DNA from: Synechococcus sp. CS-1331
GTDB lineage: Bacteria; Cyanobacteriota; Cyanobacteriia; PCC-6307; Cyanobiaceae
Length of the DNA stretch: 64,000 nucleotides
Assembly: GCA_025127975.1 (NCBI GenBank)
Contig: JAHLYQ010000040.1
Span: forward strand, 1-64,000
Direction of reading: 5' to 3'
A program made the translations under genes and the position numbers. Of the stretch, positions 1 to 9,030 are shown piece by piece; positions within the stretch are counted from its first letter, which is position 1; every line of letters starts with the position of its first letter. Below the pieces are notes generated by a model. That model had not been told where the DNA came from. It did not search any database and saw only the letters and a program-made list of their open reading frames with translations.

Positions 1-99
1 CAGGGTCTGATTCCCCAGGGAGAGCACCTGACCAAGCGGTGCTCTCAGTGGGTCGCTCGGCAGGAGGTGGCGGTTGGGTGGTGTCCTGAGGGTGGGTGA
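1..99 (+). pseudogene. 3' end of an unidentified reading frame, cut by the window edge
   Basis: From base 1 an open frame runs to a TGA at 97-99. Its peptide contains HLTKRCSQWVARQEVA, which matches YLSPRRSRWVARQEVA encoded at about 418-465 at 11 of 16 positions, with some silent differences, so the two stretches are diverged copies read in the same frame. I do not recognise the family. It may be the end of a real gene starting outside the window or a decayed fragment; pseudogene is only a working label. Confidence 0.3.
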
Positions 100-171
100 G
101 GTGCCTTGAGTGTGTCCTGTTGAACACCTGCGGCAATCACCTCATGCCCTGAGTGTAAATGCCTAATAGGG

Positions 172-507
172 TTGAAAAGTCGTCATGAGCGACGGGAAGC
201 ATGTCCCTGGCGGAGTCAAAGACGTCAGGGATTTTTTTGTGAACAAACCTTGCCCCTGCTCGCGCTCCATCCCAGTGCCTTCTTGAAATACACGCACTAT
301 GGCGGTGTTCGACCCGTCCATAGGTTGAGGAACCGGGCGGAGATTGCGTCCTCGTCGCTCACGCCCTGCTCCTCCCTCAACCAGCGCCAGGTCTGGGACT
401 CTCTGGGCGGGTACCTGAGTCCGAGGCGCTCGCGGTGGGTTGCTCGGCAGGAGGTGGCGGGTAGGTTAGGTGGAGTGGAACCATCGCTCATCTTCGCTGG
501 TATCTAG
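172..507 (+). other. Unidentified 111-codon frame holding the second copy of the duplicated peptide
   Basis: This frame would encode 111 residues rich in Arg and Ser and resembles no family I know. Its last 40 residues include the WVARQEVA stretch shared with the window's first 99 bases, so at least the 3' part probably descends from coding sequence. The 5' part shows no conserved feature. It could be a small real gene, a remnant of one, or chance. Confidence 0.25.
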
Positions 508-694
508 TGCTGGACTGCCTTTTCGCCATTCGGGCATCCAACACCACATGACTGTGAATCCAACACCACTTCCAACACCCATGCGCGGGTACCGTGTGGC
601 ACCATTAGACAACCGCTGACCCACCAATTTCGGTCGCCATCAGGGTTTTGGGCGGGTTTGGGAGGGGGTGACCCCGCCAGAAACCTGTTCTAAA
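508..694. other. Intergenic stretch with three TCCAACACC direct repeats
   Basis: No gene is visible between the frame ending at 507 and tRNA-Ser. The word TCCAACACC occurs at 537, 559 and 571, and the first two copies extend to TCCAACACCAC. Together with 1-507 this makes about 690 bases without a confident gene beside a tRNA, a common place for integration debris, but no integrase or attachment site was identified. Confidence 0.5.
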
Positions 695-783
695 CGGAGA
701 GGGAGGGATTCGAACCCTCGACAAGAGTTGCCTCCTGTAACTCCTTAGCAGGGAGCCGCTTTCAACCACTCAGCCACCTCTCC
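695..783 (-). tRNA. tRNA-Ser (GCU)
   Basis: On the minus strand the sequence folds as a class II tRNA: acceptor stem GGAGAGG/CCTCTCC, D-arm, anticodon loop CTGCTAA (anticodon GCT, serine AGC/AGT codons), a long variable arm, and T-loop GGTTCGAATCC. CCA is not encoded and the discriminator base is G. The length of 89 nt fits a serine tRNA. Confidence 0.95.
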
Positions 784-801
784 AGCGGCTTGATGAGCTT
801 A

Positions 802-2019
802 TCAGTGAGCCCCGGGGGTGGGCCCCTCCCAGGCGGCCTGGGCGGCGGTGAGTCGGGGCAGCCGGTGCTTGAACCCACAGAGGATTTCCCAGGGGATGGT
901 TTGGCAGCGCTCGCTCCAGTCGGAGGGGCGGATCTGCTGGTCGCCGTCCTGCCCCAGCAGGGTCACCACCGAGCCCGATTCCAGGGCCGGGCAGTCGGAG
1001 GCATCCAACACCAGCTGGTCCATGGTGATGGCCCCCACCTGGGGTATGCGCTGGCCTTGGAAGAGCACCTCGAGTTGATTCGAGAGCTGTCTGGGCACGC
1101 CATCGGCATAGCCGATGCCGACCACGGCGAGGCGACTTGGCCGGCTGGTGTGGAAGCTGTGGCCGTAGCTCACCCCGGTGCCAGCTGGAACCTCCCTGAT
1201 CAGGCTCACCCGAGCGTGCAGGGCCATGGCCGGCTCCAGGGGGATGACGCTGGCCAGGTGGGGGGCGGGGCTATGGCCATAGAGGGCGAGGCCGACTCGC
1301 ACCAGGTCGTAGTGGAGGCCCCCGCTGCGCAGGGTGGCGGCGGAGTTGGCCAGGTGGCAGCTGAGCCCCTCCAGGTTCTGGTTGCCTAGGGCTTGCAACA
1401 CGCTTTCGAAGCGCTGCTGCTGCCGGGCGGTGAGCCCATCATCCGCAGTGGGTGGGGCATCGGCACTGGCCAGGTGGGAGTAGAGGCCGGCCAGTTGCAC
1501 GGCGTCCAGTTCGCCAATGGCCGCCACCAGCCTGGGGCCTTCTGGCCAGTCAGCCCCCAGCCGGGCCATGCCGGTGTCGAGCTTCAATTGCAGCTGCATG
1601 GGCCGGCCTTGGCCGCTGGCCAGGTTTTGGCAGACCAGGGCTTCGCGCATGCCGCTGATGGTTGGCATCAGTTGCCAGCGCAGGCAGCTGCGCAGTTCTT
1701 CGACCTGGGTCAGGTTGCCCAGCACCAGGATCGGCGCTTCGATACCGGCCCGGCGCAGTTCGATGCCCTCAGCCAGGGTGGCAACACCGCACTGGCTGGC
1801 TCCGCCGGAGAGGGCGGCCCTGGCCACAGGCACCGAGCCGTGGCCGTAGCCATCGGCTTTGACCACGGCCATCAAGCTGGTTGCTGGGCCTATCTGGCGC
1901 TTGAGGCTGCGGGCATTGGCACTGATTGCAGCGGTGTTCACCTCCACCCAGGCCCGCTGACGGGCCAGTCCGGCTTCAGCGGTTTCAGCGCTCCAGCTGG
2001 CCTCGGTGGCCTGGGTCAC
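802..2019 (-). CDS. alr: Alanine racemase
   Basis: Interconverts L- and D-alanine with pyridoxal phosphate, supplying D-Ala for peptidoglycan in the cytoplasm. The 405-residue product has the usual layout: an N-terminal barrel with the PLP lysine at Lys54 in VVKADGYGHG, and a C-terminal beta domain carrying the second catalytic residue, a Tyr in GVSYGHSF near residue 283. Length is somewhat above the usual 370-390 because of about 25 N-terminal residues before RAWVEVN, so the true start may lie slightly inside. It is divergent from the HNH gene that follows. Confidence 0.95.
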   Translation of the reverse strand: MTQATEASWSAETAEAGLARQRAWVEVNTAAISANARSLKRQIGPATSLMAVVKADGYGHGSVPVARAALSGGASQCGVATLAEGIELRRAGIEAPILVLGNLTQVEELRSCLRWQLMPTISGMREALVCQNLASGQGRPMQLQLKLDTGMARLGADWPEGPRLVAAIGELDAVQLAGLYSHLASADAPPTADDGLTARQQQRFESVLQALGNQNLEGLSCHLANSAATLRSGGLHYDLVRVGLALYGHSPAPHLASVIPLEPAMALHARVSLIREVPAGTGVSYGHSFHTSRPSRLAVVGIGYADGVPRQLSNQLEVLFQGQRIPQVGAITMDQLVLDASDCPALESGSVVTLLGQDGDQQIRPSDWSERCQTIPWEILCGFKHRLPRLTAAQAAWEGPTPGAH

Positions 2020-2069
2020 GGATCGAAGGCGAGATTGCGACTAGCATGCCGCCTCACACGGGTGCTGGC

Positions 2070-2573
2070 ATGGGCCAAGTTCTCGTTCTGAATGCGTCCT
2101 ACGAGCCCCTCAACATCACCACCTGGCGACGCGCCCTAGTGATGGTGCTCAAGGGGAAGGCGGAGGGTCTTGAGCATGATTCTTCCCGTTGGATTCGGGG
2201 AGATACCATGCTGCCCACCGTGATTCGGCTGCGTCAGTACGTGCGCGTTCCCTATAAACAGCTTCCCCTCACCCGCCGCAACCTCTTCCATCGCGATGGC
2301 CATCGATGTCAATACTGCGGCAGTAGTGCCGACCAGCTTTCGATTGACCATGTGGTGCCCCGCAGCAGGGGCGGGCTCGACACCTGGGAAAATGTGACCA
2401 CCGCCTGCCTGCCCTGCAACGTGCGTAAGGGCAATCGCACCCCCCGGGAAGCGGGCATGCCCCTGATGGGCAAACCCCATCGCCCCCTCAGCAGCCTTCG
2501 CTTCGAGGCCGCTCGCCAGATCTCTGCGGGCCGCCATGGAGAGTGGGCCAAATATGTGATTGGGGCCGCCTAG
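2070..2573 (+). CDS. HNH endonuclease family protein
   Basis: A 167-residue protein of the cyanobacterial HNH family that begins [15 protein letters not shown]. The HNH core is in the second half: CQYCG and CLPCN form two Cys pairs that probably bind a structural zinc, with [12 protein letters not shown] carrying the catalytic His and the Asn-rich turn between them. A longer open frame exists upstream, but the conserved family start is the ATG at 2070. The stop overlaps the prfA stop by four bases, tail to tail. Family members are widespread in cyanobacteria as housekeeping genes; the substrate is not known to me. Confidence 0.88.
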   Translation: MGQVLVLNASYEPLNITTWRRALVMVLKGKAEGLEHDSSRWIRGDTMLPTVIRLRQYVRVPYKQLPLTRRNLFHRDGHRCQYCGSSADQLSIDHVVPRSRGGLDTWENVTTACLPCNVRKGNRTPREAGMPLMGKPHRPLSSLRFEAARQISAGRHGEWAKYVIGAA

Positions 2574-3667
2574 CTTGACACCTGCTCCGCCAGCTCTTCG
2601 AGCTGGCGGCCCTGATCGGCGGCGACGCAGGCGCCGATCAGGTCGTGCAGTTGGCCATTGAGGATGGGTTCAAGCGCGAAATTCTTGCCCAGGCGGTGAT
2701 CGGTGGTGCGGTTGTCCTTGACGTTGTAGGTGCGGATCTTCTCGCTGCGATCGCCGCTGCCCACCTGGGCCAACCTGGCCGAACGCTGCACGGCATTGGC
2801 TTCGGCCAGCTGGCGCTCGTAGAGCTTGGCCCGCAGGATCTCCATGGCCCGTTCCCGGTTCTGAAGTTGGGAGCGCTCCTGGGTGCAGAACACCCGGATG
2901 CCGGTGGGTTTGTGCAGTAGGTCCACGGCCGTTTCCACCTTGTTGACGTTCTGGCCCCCGGCCCCGCCGGAGCGGGCGGTGCTGATCTCGATCTCGGTGG
3001 GATCGATCTGCACCTCAACTGGGTCAGCCTCCGGCATCACGGCCACCGTGGCGGTGGAGGTGTGGACCCGGCCCTGGGCTTCGGTGGCCGGCACCCGTTG
3101 CACCCGATGCACTCCGGCCTCGAATTTCAGCTGACTGAATACGCCTTCTCCCTTGACCGCCAGGATCAATTCCTTGTACCCCCCAAGCTCGGCTTCGGAG
3201 GCACTCACCGGCTCGACCCGCCAGCCCATGCTCTGGGCGTAGCGCTCGTACATGCGGGCCAGGTCTCCAGCCCAGATGGCGGCTTCATCCCCCCCGGCCC
3301 CGGCCCGGATCTCCAGCATCACGCTGCGCCGATCGCGGGGATCCTGGGGCAGCAGGGCCAGGGTGAGTTTGGCGCGGAGCGCGCCGATTGAGCCGGCCAG
3401 GCAGGTGAGCTCCTCCTGGGCCAGCTCTTCCATGGCGAGGTCGCCTCGGTGCTGCTTCAGCAGCGCCCGGGCTTCGCGCTCTTCCCGTTCGAGCTTTTGG
3501 AGTTGCAGATGGTCGAGCACCAGGGGCTCGAGGCGGGACCGTTCCCGGGCAATCGCCTGCAACTGGCTGGGGTTGGATGCCACGGCCGGATCGGCAAGCT
3601 GGCGTTCGAGGGTCTCGAAGGTGCAGCGAGCCGTTTCTAGGCGCTCATGGAGCAGGGAGGGATTCAA
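2570..3667 (-). CDS. prfA: Peptide chain release factor 1
   Basis: Recognises UAA and UAG stop codons in the ribosomal A site and triggers hydrolysis of peptidyl-tRNA. The 365-residue length is typical. Both diagnostic motifs are present: the codon-reading PAT tripeptide in [18 protein letters not shown], which marks RF1 rather than RF2, and the catalytic GGQ in [16 protein letters not shown]. It sits directly downstream of rpmE on the same strand, the usual cyanobacterial order (rplM-rpsI-rpmE-prfA), so it is probably transcribed from the ribosomal block. Confidence 0.97.
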   Translation of the reverse strand: MNPSLLHERLETARCTFETLERQLADPAVASNPSQLQAIARERSRLEPLVLDHLQLQKLEREEREARALLKQHRGDLAMEELAQEELTCLAGSIGALRAKLTLALLPQDPRDRRSVMLEIRAGAGGDEAAIWAGDLARMYERYAQSMGWRVEPVSASEAELGGYKELILAVKGEGVFSQLKFEAGVHRVQRVPATEAQGRVHTSTATVAVMPEADPVEVQIDPTEIEISTARSGGAGGQNVNKVETAVDLLHKPTGIRVFCTQERSQLQNRERAMEILRAKLYERQLAEANAVQRSARLAQVGSGDRSEKIRTYNVKDNRTTDHRLGKNFALEPILNGQLHDLIGACVAADQGRQLEELAEQVSS

Positions 3668-3685
3668 TCAGGCCAGGCCCAGGTA

Positions 3686-3985
3686 TCAGGCTTCCGGAGC
3701 TGCAGGGGTAGGTTCCGCAGCGGTTTCGCTAGGGGTTGCTTTTTTGGCGCCAGCGGTTGCACCGGCACCTGAGTCAACCCCACCCATGCCGTATTTGCGC
3801 ATGAAGCGATCTACCCGTCCCTCGGTGTCGAGAATCTTCTGGGTACCGGTGTAGAAGGGGTGGTTACCGCTCCACACATCTACATGGAGTTCCGGGGAGG
3901 TCGAGCCGGTGGTCATGACCACCTCTCCGTTGCAGATCACCTTGGCCTCTGGATACCAGGTGGGATGGATATCAGCCTTGGGCAT
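3686..3985 (-). CDS. rpmE: 50S ribosomal protein L31
   Basis: A 99-residue L31 starting MPKADIHPTWYPEAKV. The frame is open further upstream through rpsI, but the family start is the ATG at 3985. Only one Cys is present in the N-terminal region, so this is the zinc-free type rather than the CxxC type. About 30 Ala/Pro/Thr-rich residues after RFMRKYGMG form a tail beyond the conserved core. It lies 32 bases after rpsI and just before prfA. Confidence 0.95.
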   Translation of the reverse strand: MPKADIHPTWYPEAKVICNGEVVMTTGSTSPELHVDVWSGNHPFYTGTQKILDTEGRVDRFMRKYGMGGVDSGAGATAGAKKATPSETAAEPTPAAPEA

Positions 3986-4017
3986 GACGAAAATGTGGGA
4001 TTGGCGAGGAGAAGAGA

Positions 4018-4419
4018 TCAGCGCTTGGAGAACTGGGGCGCCTTGCGGGCTTTCTTCAGGCCGTACTTGCGGCGCTCCTTGGCCCGGGGGTCCCGGCTGA
4101 GGTGTCCTTCGGTCTTGAGCGGCTTCCGGTTGTCTGGGGACAGGTCGCAAAGGGCACGGGCCGCGCCCTGTTTGATGGCGTCGGCCTGGCCGGTGAGCCC
4201 CCCACCGTGCACGTTGACCAGCAGGTCGTATTCGGTGGCAAGACCAAGGGTCTTCAGGGGCGCCTTGACCGCAGCCAGGTAGACGGGGTTGTAGTTGAGG
4301 TAGTTGTCGCCGGGGCGACCGTTGATGGTTACGGTGCCGGTGCCCGGAACCACCCGCACGCGGGCGACAGCCGTTTTACGACGACCTGTGCCCCAGTAGA
4401 CGACTTTATTGGTGCTCAT
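4018..4419 (-). CDS. rpsI: 30S ribosomal protein S9
   Basis: S9 of the small subunit, 133 residues, with the typical [17 protein letters not shown] opening and the universal basic SKR end that contacts P-site tRNA. Its ATG overlaps the rplM stop by four bases (ATGA), so the two are translationally coupled as in most bacteria. Confidence 0.98.
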   Translation of the reverse strand: MSTNKVVYWGTGRRKTAVARVRVVPGTGTVTINGRPGDNYLNYNPVYLAAVKAPLKTLGLATEYDLLVNVHGGGLTGQADAIKQGAARALCDLSPDNRKPLKTEGHLSRDPRAKERRKYGLKKARKAPQFSKR

Positions 4420-4868
4420 TGGGCGGCAGTGGCGGGGTCGAGGGCGAGAACCTGGGGTTGCTGGGCAGCATGGGGATGGTCGGTGCCCTTGTAAACCTTC
4501 AGCTTGCGGAACAGCTGGCGGCCCAGGGCGTTGTGGGGAAGCATGCCCTTGATGGCCTTCTCCACAATCCGCTCGGGGATCCGGGCCTGGAGGTGGGCGA
4601 AGGTTTCGGTCTTCATGCCACCGGGGCGGCCGGAATGGCGGCGGTAGAGCTTCTGGGTGGGCTTGTTACCGCTCACCTTCACCTTGTCGGCGTTGATGAC
4701 GATCACGAAATCGCCAGTGTCGAGGTGGGGGGTGAAGCAGGCTTTGTTTTTGCCGCGCAACACCTGGGCAACCTCGCTGGCCAGGCGGCCGAGTGTTTGA
4801 TTCTCAGCGTCCACCAGGAACCACTGGCGGTCGAGGGAATCAATCGAGGGGATGGGGGTCTTGTTCAT
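4416..4868 (-). CDS. rplM: 50S ribosomal protein L13
   Basis: A 150-residue large-subunit protein with the L13 hallmarks [19 protein letters not shown] and [19 protein letters not shown]. The ATG at 4868 is chosen because the conserved family begins MNKTPIPS; residues from the longer open frame upstream do not align. It is coupled to rpsI by a four-base overlap. The 81-base gap behind truA contains a perfect inverted repeat (4918-4933). Confidence 0.98.
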   Translation of the reverse strand: MNKTPIPSIDSLDRQWFLVDAENQTLGRLASEVAQVLRGKNKACFTPHLDTGDFVIVINADKVKVSGNKPTQKLYRRHSGRPGGMKTETFAHLQARIPERIVEKAIKGMLPHNALGRQLFRKLKVYKGTDHPHAAQQPQVLALDPATAAQ

Positions 4869-4917
4869 GTCGCCTGAGCGGGCACCGGCAGGCCGGAAGT
4901 GGGGCAGGACAGCAGTT

Positions 4918-4933
4918 CGTTGGCAAGCCAACG
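4918..4933 (-). promoter_or_regulatory. Inverted repeat in the rplM leader
   Basis: CGTTGGC and GCCAACG are separated by two bases, a perfect seven-pair stem, about 50 bases ahead of the rplM ATG and just after the truA stop. No T-run follows, so a simple intrinsic terminator is unlikely. It could be an L13 leader element, a processing site or a protein-binding palindrome; nothing distinguishes these by eye. Confidence 0.35.
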
Positions 4934-4949
4934 ACCAGTTTCAGTGACC

Positions 4950-5963
4950 CTACCGCTTGACCGGCGCGCCCCCGGTTGGCAGCGGCGCAGGATCGGCTGG
5001 AAGGACGGTTGAAACAGGCTGGAGCACCGGGGAATCGGAGGACTCGAGCTGGTACCGCGGTTGGCAATCATACCAGGCGGCCCTGGGAAAGATGGGCTCC
5101 CGATAGCCAACCCTCAGCAGGGACAGGCCCTGGGGGGGGGCAGCTTCCTTGACTTCCCCCCGCCGGCATTCCCGCCAGCGGCGTTCGAGCGCATCGAGGC
5201 TCAGTCGCCCTTCTCCCACGGCCACAAGCTGGCCCAGAATCAGTCGCACCATGCCATAGAGGAAGCCGCTGGCCTGGAGTTCCACCGTGATCAGATCGCC
5301 CTGCCGATCAATTTGCACCTCCTGCATGGTGGTGCGGCCGTGGGCGCGGCTGCTGCCGGCCCGCTGGAAGGCGGAGAAGTCGTGCTCCCCCAGCATCGCC
5401 GCCAGGGCCCGACCCATAGCCGCCTCATCCAATCTCCGCTGGTATCGATGCCAGGTCCAGGGAGCCAGAAACAGATTGGCGCTGCAGGAGTTGTGGATCG
5501 TGTAGCGGTAGCGCCGGTAGGTGGCGCTGAAGCAGGCATGCCAGCTGGCTGGCACCTCGGTGGCTGCCCGAACGTGGATTGAGCTCGGCAGCCGCCCGTT
5601 CAGGGCTTTGGCCCAGCGCCCGGCAGGAATCGGCCCGGCGCTGTCGAAGTGCACTACCTGGCCGGCGGCATGCACGCCCGTATCGGTGCGCCCTGCTGCA
5701 ACGGTGCGGCCAGGGCCCTGGGGATCCAGGCCCGAGATCACCTGCTCGAGGGTTGCCTGCACGCTGGGGGCGTTCTGTTGTCGCTGCCAGCCGCAGAAGG
5801 CGGCCCCGTCGTACTGCAGGCACAGGGCAATTCGGCGCAGGGGCGCTTCGATCGCCGTGCGGGCGCCGTCTTCAGACCAGCTCGATGATGGCCATCTCGG
5901 CGTTGTCCCCCCGACGGGGCACGGTGCGGATGATGCGGGTGTAGCCACCCTGGCGCTCTCCAT
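4950..5963 (-). CDS. truA: tRNA pseudouridine synthase A (start uncertain)
   Basis: Converts uridine to pseudouridine at positions 38-40 of tRNA anticodon arms. The catalytic Asp is in [17 protein letters not shown], and the [20 protein letters not shown] opening is typical. The N-terminal core begins near base 5830, but between the rplQ stop (5872) and that core there is no in-frame ATG, GTG or TTG. The nearest conventional starts are GTG 5948 and ATG 5963, both inside rplQ, giving a 92-base overlap if 5963 is used. A non-standard start such as ATC at about 5838 is possible. About 40 extra C-terminal residues are low in conservation. Confidence 0.9.
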   Translation of the reverse strand: MESARVATPASSAPCPVGGTTPRWPSSSWSEDGARTAIEAPLRRIALCLQYDGAAFCGWQRQQNAPSVQATLEQVISGLDPQGPGRTVAAGRTDTGVHAAGQVVHFDSAGPIPAGRWAKALNGRLPSSIHVRAATEVPASWHACFSATYRRYRYTIHNSCSANLFLAPWTWHRYQRRLDEAAMGRALAAMLGEHDFSAFQRAGSSRAHGRTTMQEVQIDRQGDLITVELQASGFLYGMVRLILGQLVAVGEGRLSLDALERRWRECRRGEVKEAAPPQGLSLLRVGYREPIFPRAAWYDCQPRYQLESSDSPVLQPVSTVLPADPAPLPTGGAPVKR

Positions 5964-6222
5964 AGCGGTCCTGGGCCTTGTCAAACAGGGCATGCACCAA
6001 CTGCTTGTCGTAGATGTAGCCGATGGCGCGGCGGCGGGCCGCCAGGCTGCCATCCTTGGCCAGGGTGATCATGCGTTCGGTTTGGTCACGCAGGGCCTTG
6101 GCCCGGGCCTTGGTGGTGGTGACCCTGCCCTCACGGATCAGTTGGGTGGTGAGCCCCCTGAGCATCGCTTTGCGTTGGTCGGCGGGGCGTCCCAGCATGG
6201 GGACTCGGCACTGGTGTCGCAT
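5872..6222 (-). CDS. rplQ: 50S ribosomal protein L17
   Basis: A 116-residue L17 with the standard opening [20 protein letters not shown] and end [10 protein letters not shown]. It follows rpoA by 44 bases in the conserved rpoA-rplQ-truA order. The truA reading frame overlaps its 3' end if truA uses a conventional start. Confidence 0.98.
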   Translation of the reverse strand: MRHQCRVPMLGRPADQRKAMLRGLTTQLIREGRVTTTKARAKALRDQTERMITLAKDGSLAARRRAIGYIYDKQLVHALFDKAQDRYGERQGGYTRIIRTVPRRGDNAEMAIIELV

Positions 6223-6266
6223 GGAACTGGGCTGGTGGGGGGCGTGTCGGGAAACGGGGGCGCCGC

Positions 6267-7205
6267 TCAGGCGCTGGTGCGGCTCTGGGGCAGGGTGATG
6301 CCGATGCGCTCGAGCGCTTCGATCACTTCATCGGCTGATTTGGAGCCGAAGTTCTTGATCTCGAGCAGATCTTCATAGCTGAAGCCCATCAGGTCGCTCA
6401 CGGAATTGACCTGGGCGCGCTTGAGGCAGTTGTAGGCCCTCACCGACAGGTTGAGCTCCTCGAGGGGGATCTGGGTCTCGGCTGAGGGCTCCGGTTCTAT
6501 GCCGGGCTCCTCCACCAGGGTGAGGCTGGCCAGGGGCTGGAATAGGGCGATCAGCTGGTTGGCAGCCTGGGCCATGGCGTCGTCAGGGGTGACGCTGCCA
6601 TTGGTCTCGATTTCAAGGCGCAGGCGCTCGCGGGCCGACCCCCCTTCGCCGACGGCCGTTTCATCCACGGTGTAGTTGACCCGGCGGACGGGCTTGAACA
6701 CCGCATCAATTTGGAGCAGGTCGATGGCGCTGGTGTCTTCGCTGTGGCGATTGACCGGTCTGTAGCCGACGCCCCGTTCCACGTGTACCTCCATCTCCAG
6801 GCTGTGGCCTTCTGCCACCGTGGCGATCAGGCGGCCGCCGTCAATCACCTGAACCTGGGAGGAGAACTGGAGGTCGGCGGCGGTGACGGTGGCGGGGCCA
6901 TTCACCACCAGGCGGCCGATTTCCAGTTCGCGGTTGCGGCTGTTGACCGAGATCTGTTTGCAGTTCAGCAGGATGTCGAGCACGTCTTCGCGCACCCCGG
7001 GCACGGTGGCGTATTCGTGGTTGACACCGGAGATGCGAACGGCGGTGATGGCGCTGCCCTCAAGGCTGCCGATCAACACCCGCCTCAGGGCGTTGCCCAG
7101 GGTGGTCGCCTGGCCGCGATCGAGGGGGCCAATCAGGAAGGTGCCCGTCTGGGAGCGGTCTTCGACGACCTGATGCTCGATCCGATCAATTTGATAATGC
7201 AGCAC
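6267..7205 (-). CDS. rpoA: RNA polymerase subunit alpha
   Basis: Scaffold subunit of RNA polymerase, 312 residues. The N-terminal assembly domain includes [19 protein letters not shown], and the C-terminal DNA- and activator-binding domain includes [16 protein letters not shown] and [16 protein letters not shown]. An acidic linker near residues 225-245 joins the two. It lies in the spc/alpha part of the ribosomal cluster between rpsK and rplQ. Confidence 0.98.
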   Translation of the reverse strand: MLHYQIDRIEHQVVEDRSQTGTFLIGPLDRGQATTLGNALRRVLIGSLEGSAITAVRISGVNHEYATVPGVREDVLDILLNCKQISVNSRNRELEIGRLVVNGPATVTAADLQFSSQVQVIDGGRLIATVAEGHSLEMEVHVERGVGYRPVNRHSEDTSAIDLLQIDAVFKPVRRVNYTVDETAVGEGGSARERLRLEIETNGSVTPDDAMAQAANQLIALFQPLASLTLVEEPGIEPEPSAETQIPLEELNLSVRAYNCLKRAQVNSVSDLMGFSYEDLLEIKNFGSKSADEVIEALERIGITLPQSRTSA

Positions 7206-7261
7206 GGTCTGAAGGCTCGAAAGGTTGGAGATGGCCCTGGGGGCAAGCGCGGGGCGCCGAC

Positions 7262-7654
7262 TCAGACGCGGCGACGCTTGGAGCGACGGCAGCCGTTGTG
7301 GGGAAGGGGAGTTACGTCGCGGATGAGGGTGATTTCCAGGCCGGCCACCTGCAGGGCCCGAATGGCTGTTTCCCGGCCTGAGCCAGGGCCACGCACCAGT
7401 ACCTCGATCTGACGCATGCCCTGTTCGAGCGCCCTGCGGGCCGCAGCCTCGGCGGCGGTTTGGGCGGCGAAAGGAGTGCCTTTGCGGGCCCCCTTGAAGC
7501 CGCTGGCGCCGGCCGAACTCCAGGAGATCACTTCTCCGGCCGTGTCGGTGATCGACACAATCGTGTTGTTGAAGGTGCTCTGGATATGGGCCATGCCGTT
7601 GGGCACGTTGCGCTTCGTTTTCTTGGCGCCGGATTTTTTGGCTGGCTTGGCCAT
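7262..7654 (-). CDS. rpsK: 30S ribosomal protein S11
   Basis: A 130-residue S11 with a basic N-terminal tail (about 16 residues rich in Lys), the [15 protein letters not shown] motif and the usual [15 protein letters not shown] end. It sits between rpsM and rpoA, as in nearly all bacteria. Confidence 0.98.
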   Translation of the reverse strand: MAKPAKKSGAKKTKRNVPNGMAHIQSTFNNTIVSITDTAGEVISWSSAGASGFKGARKGTPFAAQTAAEAAARRALEQGMRQIEVLVRGPGSGRETAIRALQVAGLEITLIRDVTPLPHNGCRRSKRRRV

Positions 7655-7729
7655 GGCGGAAAGGCCTGCTGCTGCAGGAGGTGATCAGGGAACGGGCAGG
7701 GAGGGTGACAAGGGAAGGGGCTAGGGCGC

Positions 7730-8095
7730 CTACTTCTTCTTGCCGGCCACGGTTTTGCGGGCACCCCGGCGGGTGCGGGCGTTGGTGCGGGTGCGTTGGC
7801 CCCGCACGGGCAGGCCCATGCGGTGACGGCGGCCGCGCAGGCAGCCGATGTCCTGGAGGCGCTTGAGGGCCATGCCCTCCTGGCGGCGCAGGTCACCTTC
7901 GAGGGTGAAGGCCTCGGCGGCACCGCGCAGTTTCTGAACGTCGGCGTCGCTGAGGTCCTTGACCCTGGTGTCCGGGTTGACCCCGGTTTTGCTCAGGATC
8001 TTCTGGGCACGGGTAAGACCGATGCCATACACATAAGTGAGGGAAATCTCAACGCGCTTTTCGCGAGGGATATCTACGCCGGCAATCCGAGCCAC
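7730..8095 (-). CDS. rpsM: 30S ribosomal protein S13
   Basis: A 121-residue S13. The start is taken as GTG at 8095, which gives (M)[13 protein letters not shown], the family N-terminus; a TTG four codons further upstream (8107) would add residues not seen in the family. The C-terminal basic tail with [11 protein letters not shown] contacts tRNA in the P site. It follows rpmJ. Confidence 0.96.
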   Translation of the reverse strand: MARIAGVDIPREKRVEISLTYVYGIGLTRAQKILSKTGVNPDTRVKDLSDADVQKLRGAAEAFTLEGDLRRQEGMALKRLQDIGCLRGRRHRMGLPVRGQRTRTNARTRRGARKTVAGKKK

Positions 8096-8192
8096 GGGGG
8101 AAATCAATGAGGGGGCAAGATCCGCTGCCGCCGAAGCGGAGCGGGAATTAATCGAAAACAGCTGGCCCCCAGGCGGGGCTGGCCAGGGCTGG

Positions 8193-8306
8193 TCAGCCTT
8201 GGCGCTGCTTGTGCTTGGGGTTGGTGCAAATCACCATCACCCTGCCGTGGCGACGAATCACCCGGCATTTGTCGCACATTTTCTTGACTGAGGCACGCAC
8301 CTTCAT
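8193..8306 (-). CDS. rpmJ: 50S ribosomal protein L36
   Basis: A 37-residue zinc-ribbon protein starting [19 protein letters not shown], with CxxC at positions 11-14, a third Cys in [10 protein letters not shown] and a His completing the metal site. The longer open frame that contains it is not used. It lies 65 bases from adk with no infA between them. Confidence 0.97.
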   Translation of the reverse strand: MKVRASVKKMCDKCRVIRRHGRVMVICTNPKHKQRQG

Positions 8307-8371
8307 GGGCGTTGTGCTCTCCGAATTTGCAAACCGACAACCTACCACAGGGGCCAACCTCCTTGGGCTGC

Positions 8372-8932
8372 TCAAGCCAGTAGGTCTGTGATGCGGGCCG
8401 CAATGGTGTCCACCGTGCCGTGGGCCTCTACCGACTGGAGCAGGGCCGCTTCCCGGTAGTAGCGAATCAGGGGTGCGGTTTGCTCCCGGTACACCTCGAG
8501 CCGGTGGCGGATCACGCTTTCGTTGTCATCGGCCCGGCCCCGACCCAGCAGCCGCTGGAGCAGCACGGCATCGTCGAGCTCCAACAGCACCACCAGCTCG
8601 ATCGGCTGGTGGAGTTCCTCCAGCAGCTGGCCCAGGGCCTCTGCCTGGGCCAGGTTGCGGGGGAAGCCATCCAGTAGCCAGCCGCCCCCATCGCTGGCCG
8701 CCTGGGTCTCCAGGCGGCTGCGCACGATCGCCAGCACCAGCTCGTCGCTTACCAGGGCCCCGCTGGCCATCACCGCCTCAGCTTCCATGCCAAGGGAGGT
8801 GCCGGCGGCCACCTCGGCCCTCAGCAGGTCGCCTGTGGAGAGGTGCAGCAGGTTGTGGGCTGCGGCCAGGAGCTCCGCCTGGGTGCCCTTGCCAGCGCCG
8901 GGGGGGCCGAGGAACAGGAGACGTTTTTTCAT
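8372..8932 (-). CDS. adk: Adenylate kinase
   Basis: Catalyses ATP + AMP = 2 ADP. The 186-residue protein has Walker [11 protein letters not shown] near residue 9, the AMP-site [11 protein letters not shown], and [11 protein letters not shown]. It is the short form, with no zinc-finger LID insertion, as usual in cyanobacteria. The ATG at 8932 is chosen because the family begins MKKRLLFLG. It lies between secY and rpmJ. A 12-base tandem duplication (CTGAACTCCAAA twice) lies just upstream. Confidence 0.97.
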   Translation of the reverse strand: MKKRLLFLGPPGAGKGTQAELLAAAHNLLHLSTGDLLRAEVAAGTSLGMEAEAVMASGALVSDELVLAIVRSRLETQAASDGGGWLLDGFPRNLAQAEALGQLLEELHQPIELVVLLELDDAVLLQRLLGRGRADDNESVIRHRLEVYREQTAPLIRYYREAALLQSVEAHGTVDTIAARITDLLA

Positions 8933-8945
8933 GTCATTAATGCGA

Positions 8946-8969
8946 ACTGAACTCCAAACTGAACTCCAA
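8946..8969. repeat. 12-base tandem duplication upstream of adk
   Basis: CTGAACTCCAAA occurs twice in direct succession in the secY-adk gap, 14 bases upstream of the adk start codon. It looks like a recent slippage or duplication event; no function is evident. Confidence 0.6.
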
Positions 8970-9030
8970 ACGGCACTGCAAGGGGGCACCGCAAACGGCT
9001 GGGATCGGGCGGCTTATTGGGGGCTTGTGG

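Noticed and set aside
790..2091. Plus-strand frames of 199 and 232 codons opposite alr
   Set aside because: Alanine racemase is well supported on the other strand; these have no motifs.
8307..8371. Search for infA between adk and rpmJ
   Set aside because: Only 65 bases are present, with no frame; IF-1 must be encoded elsewhere.
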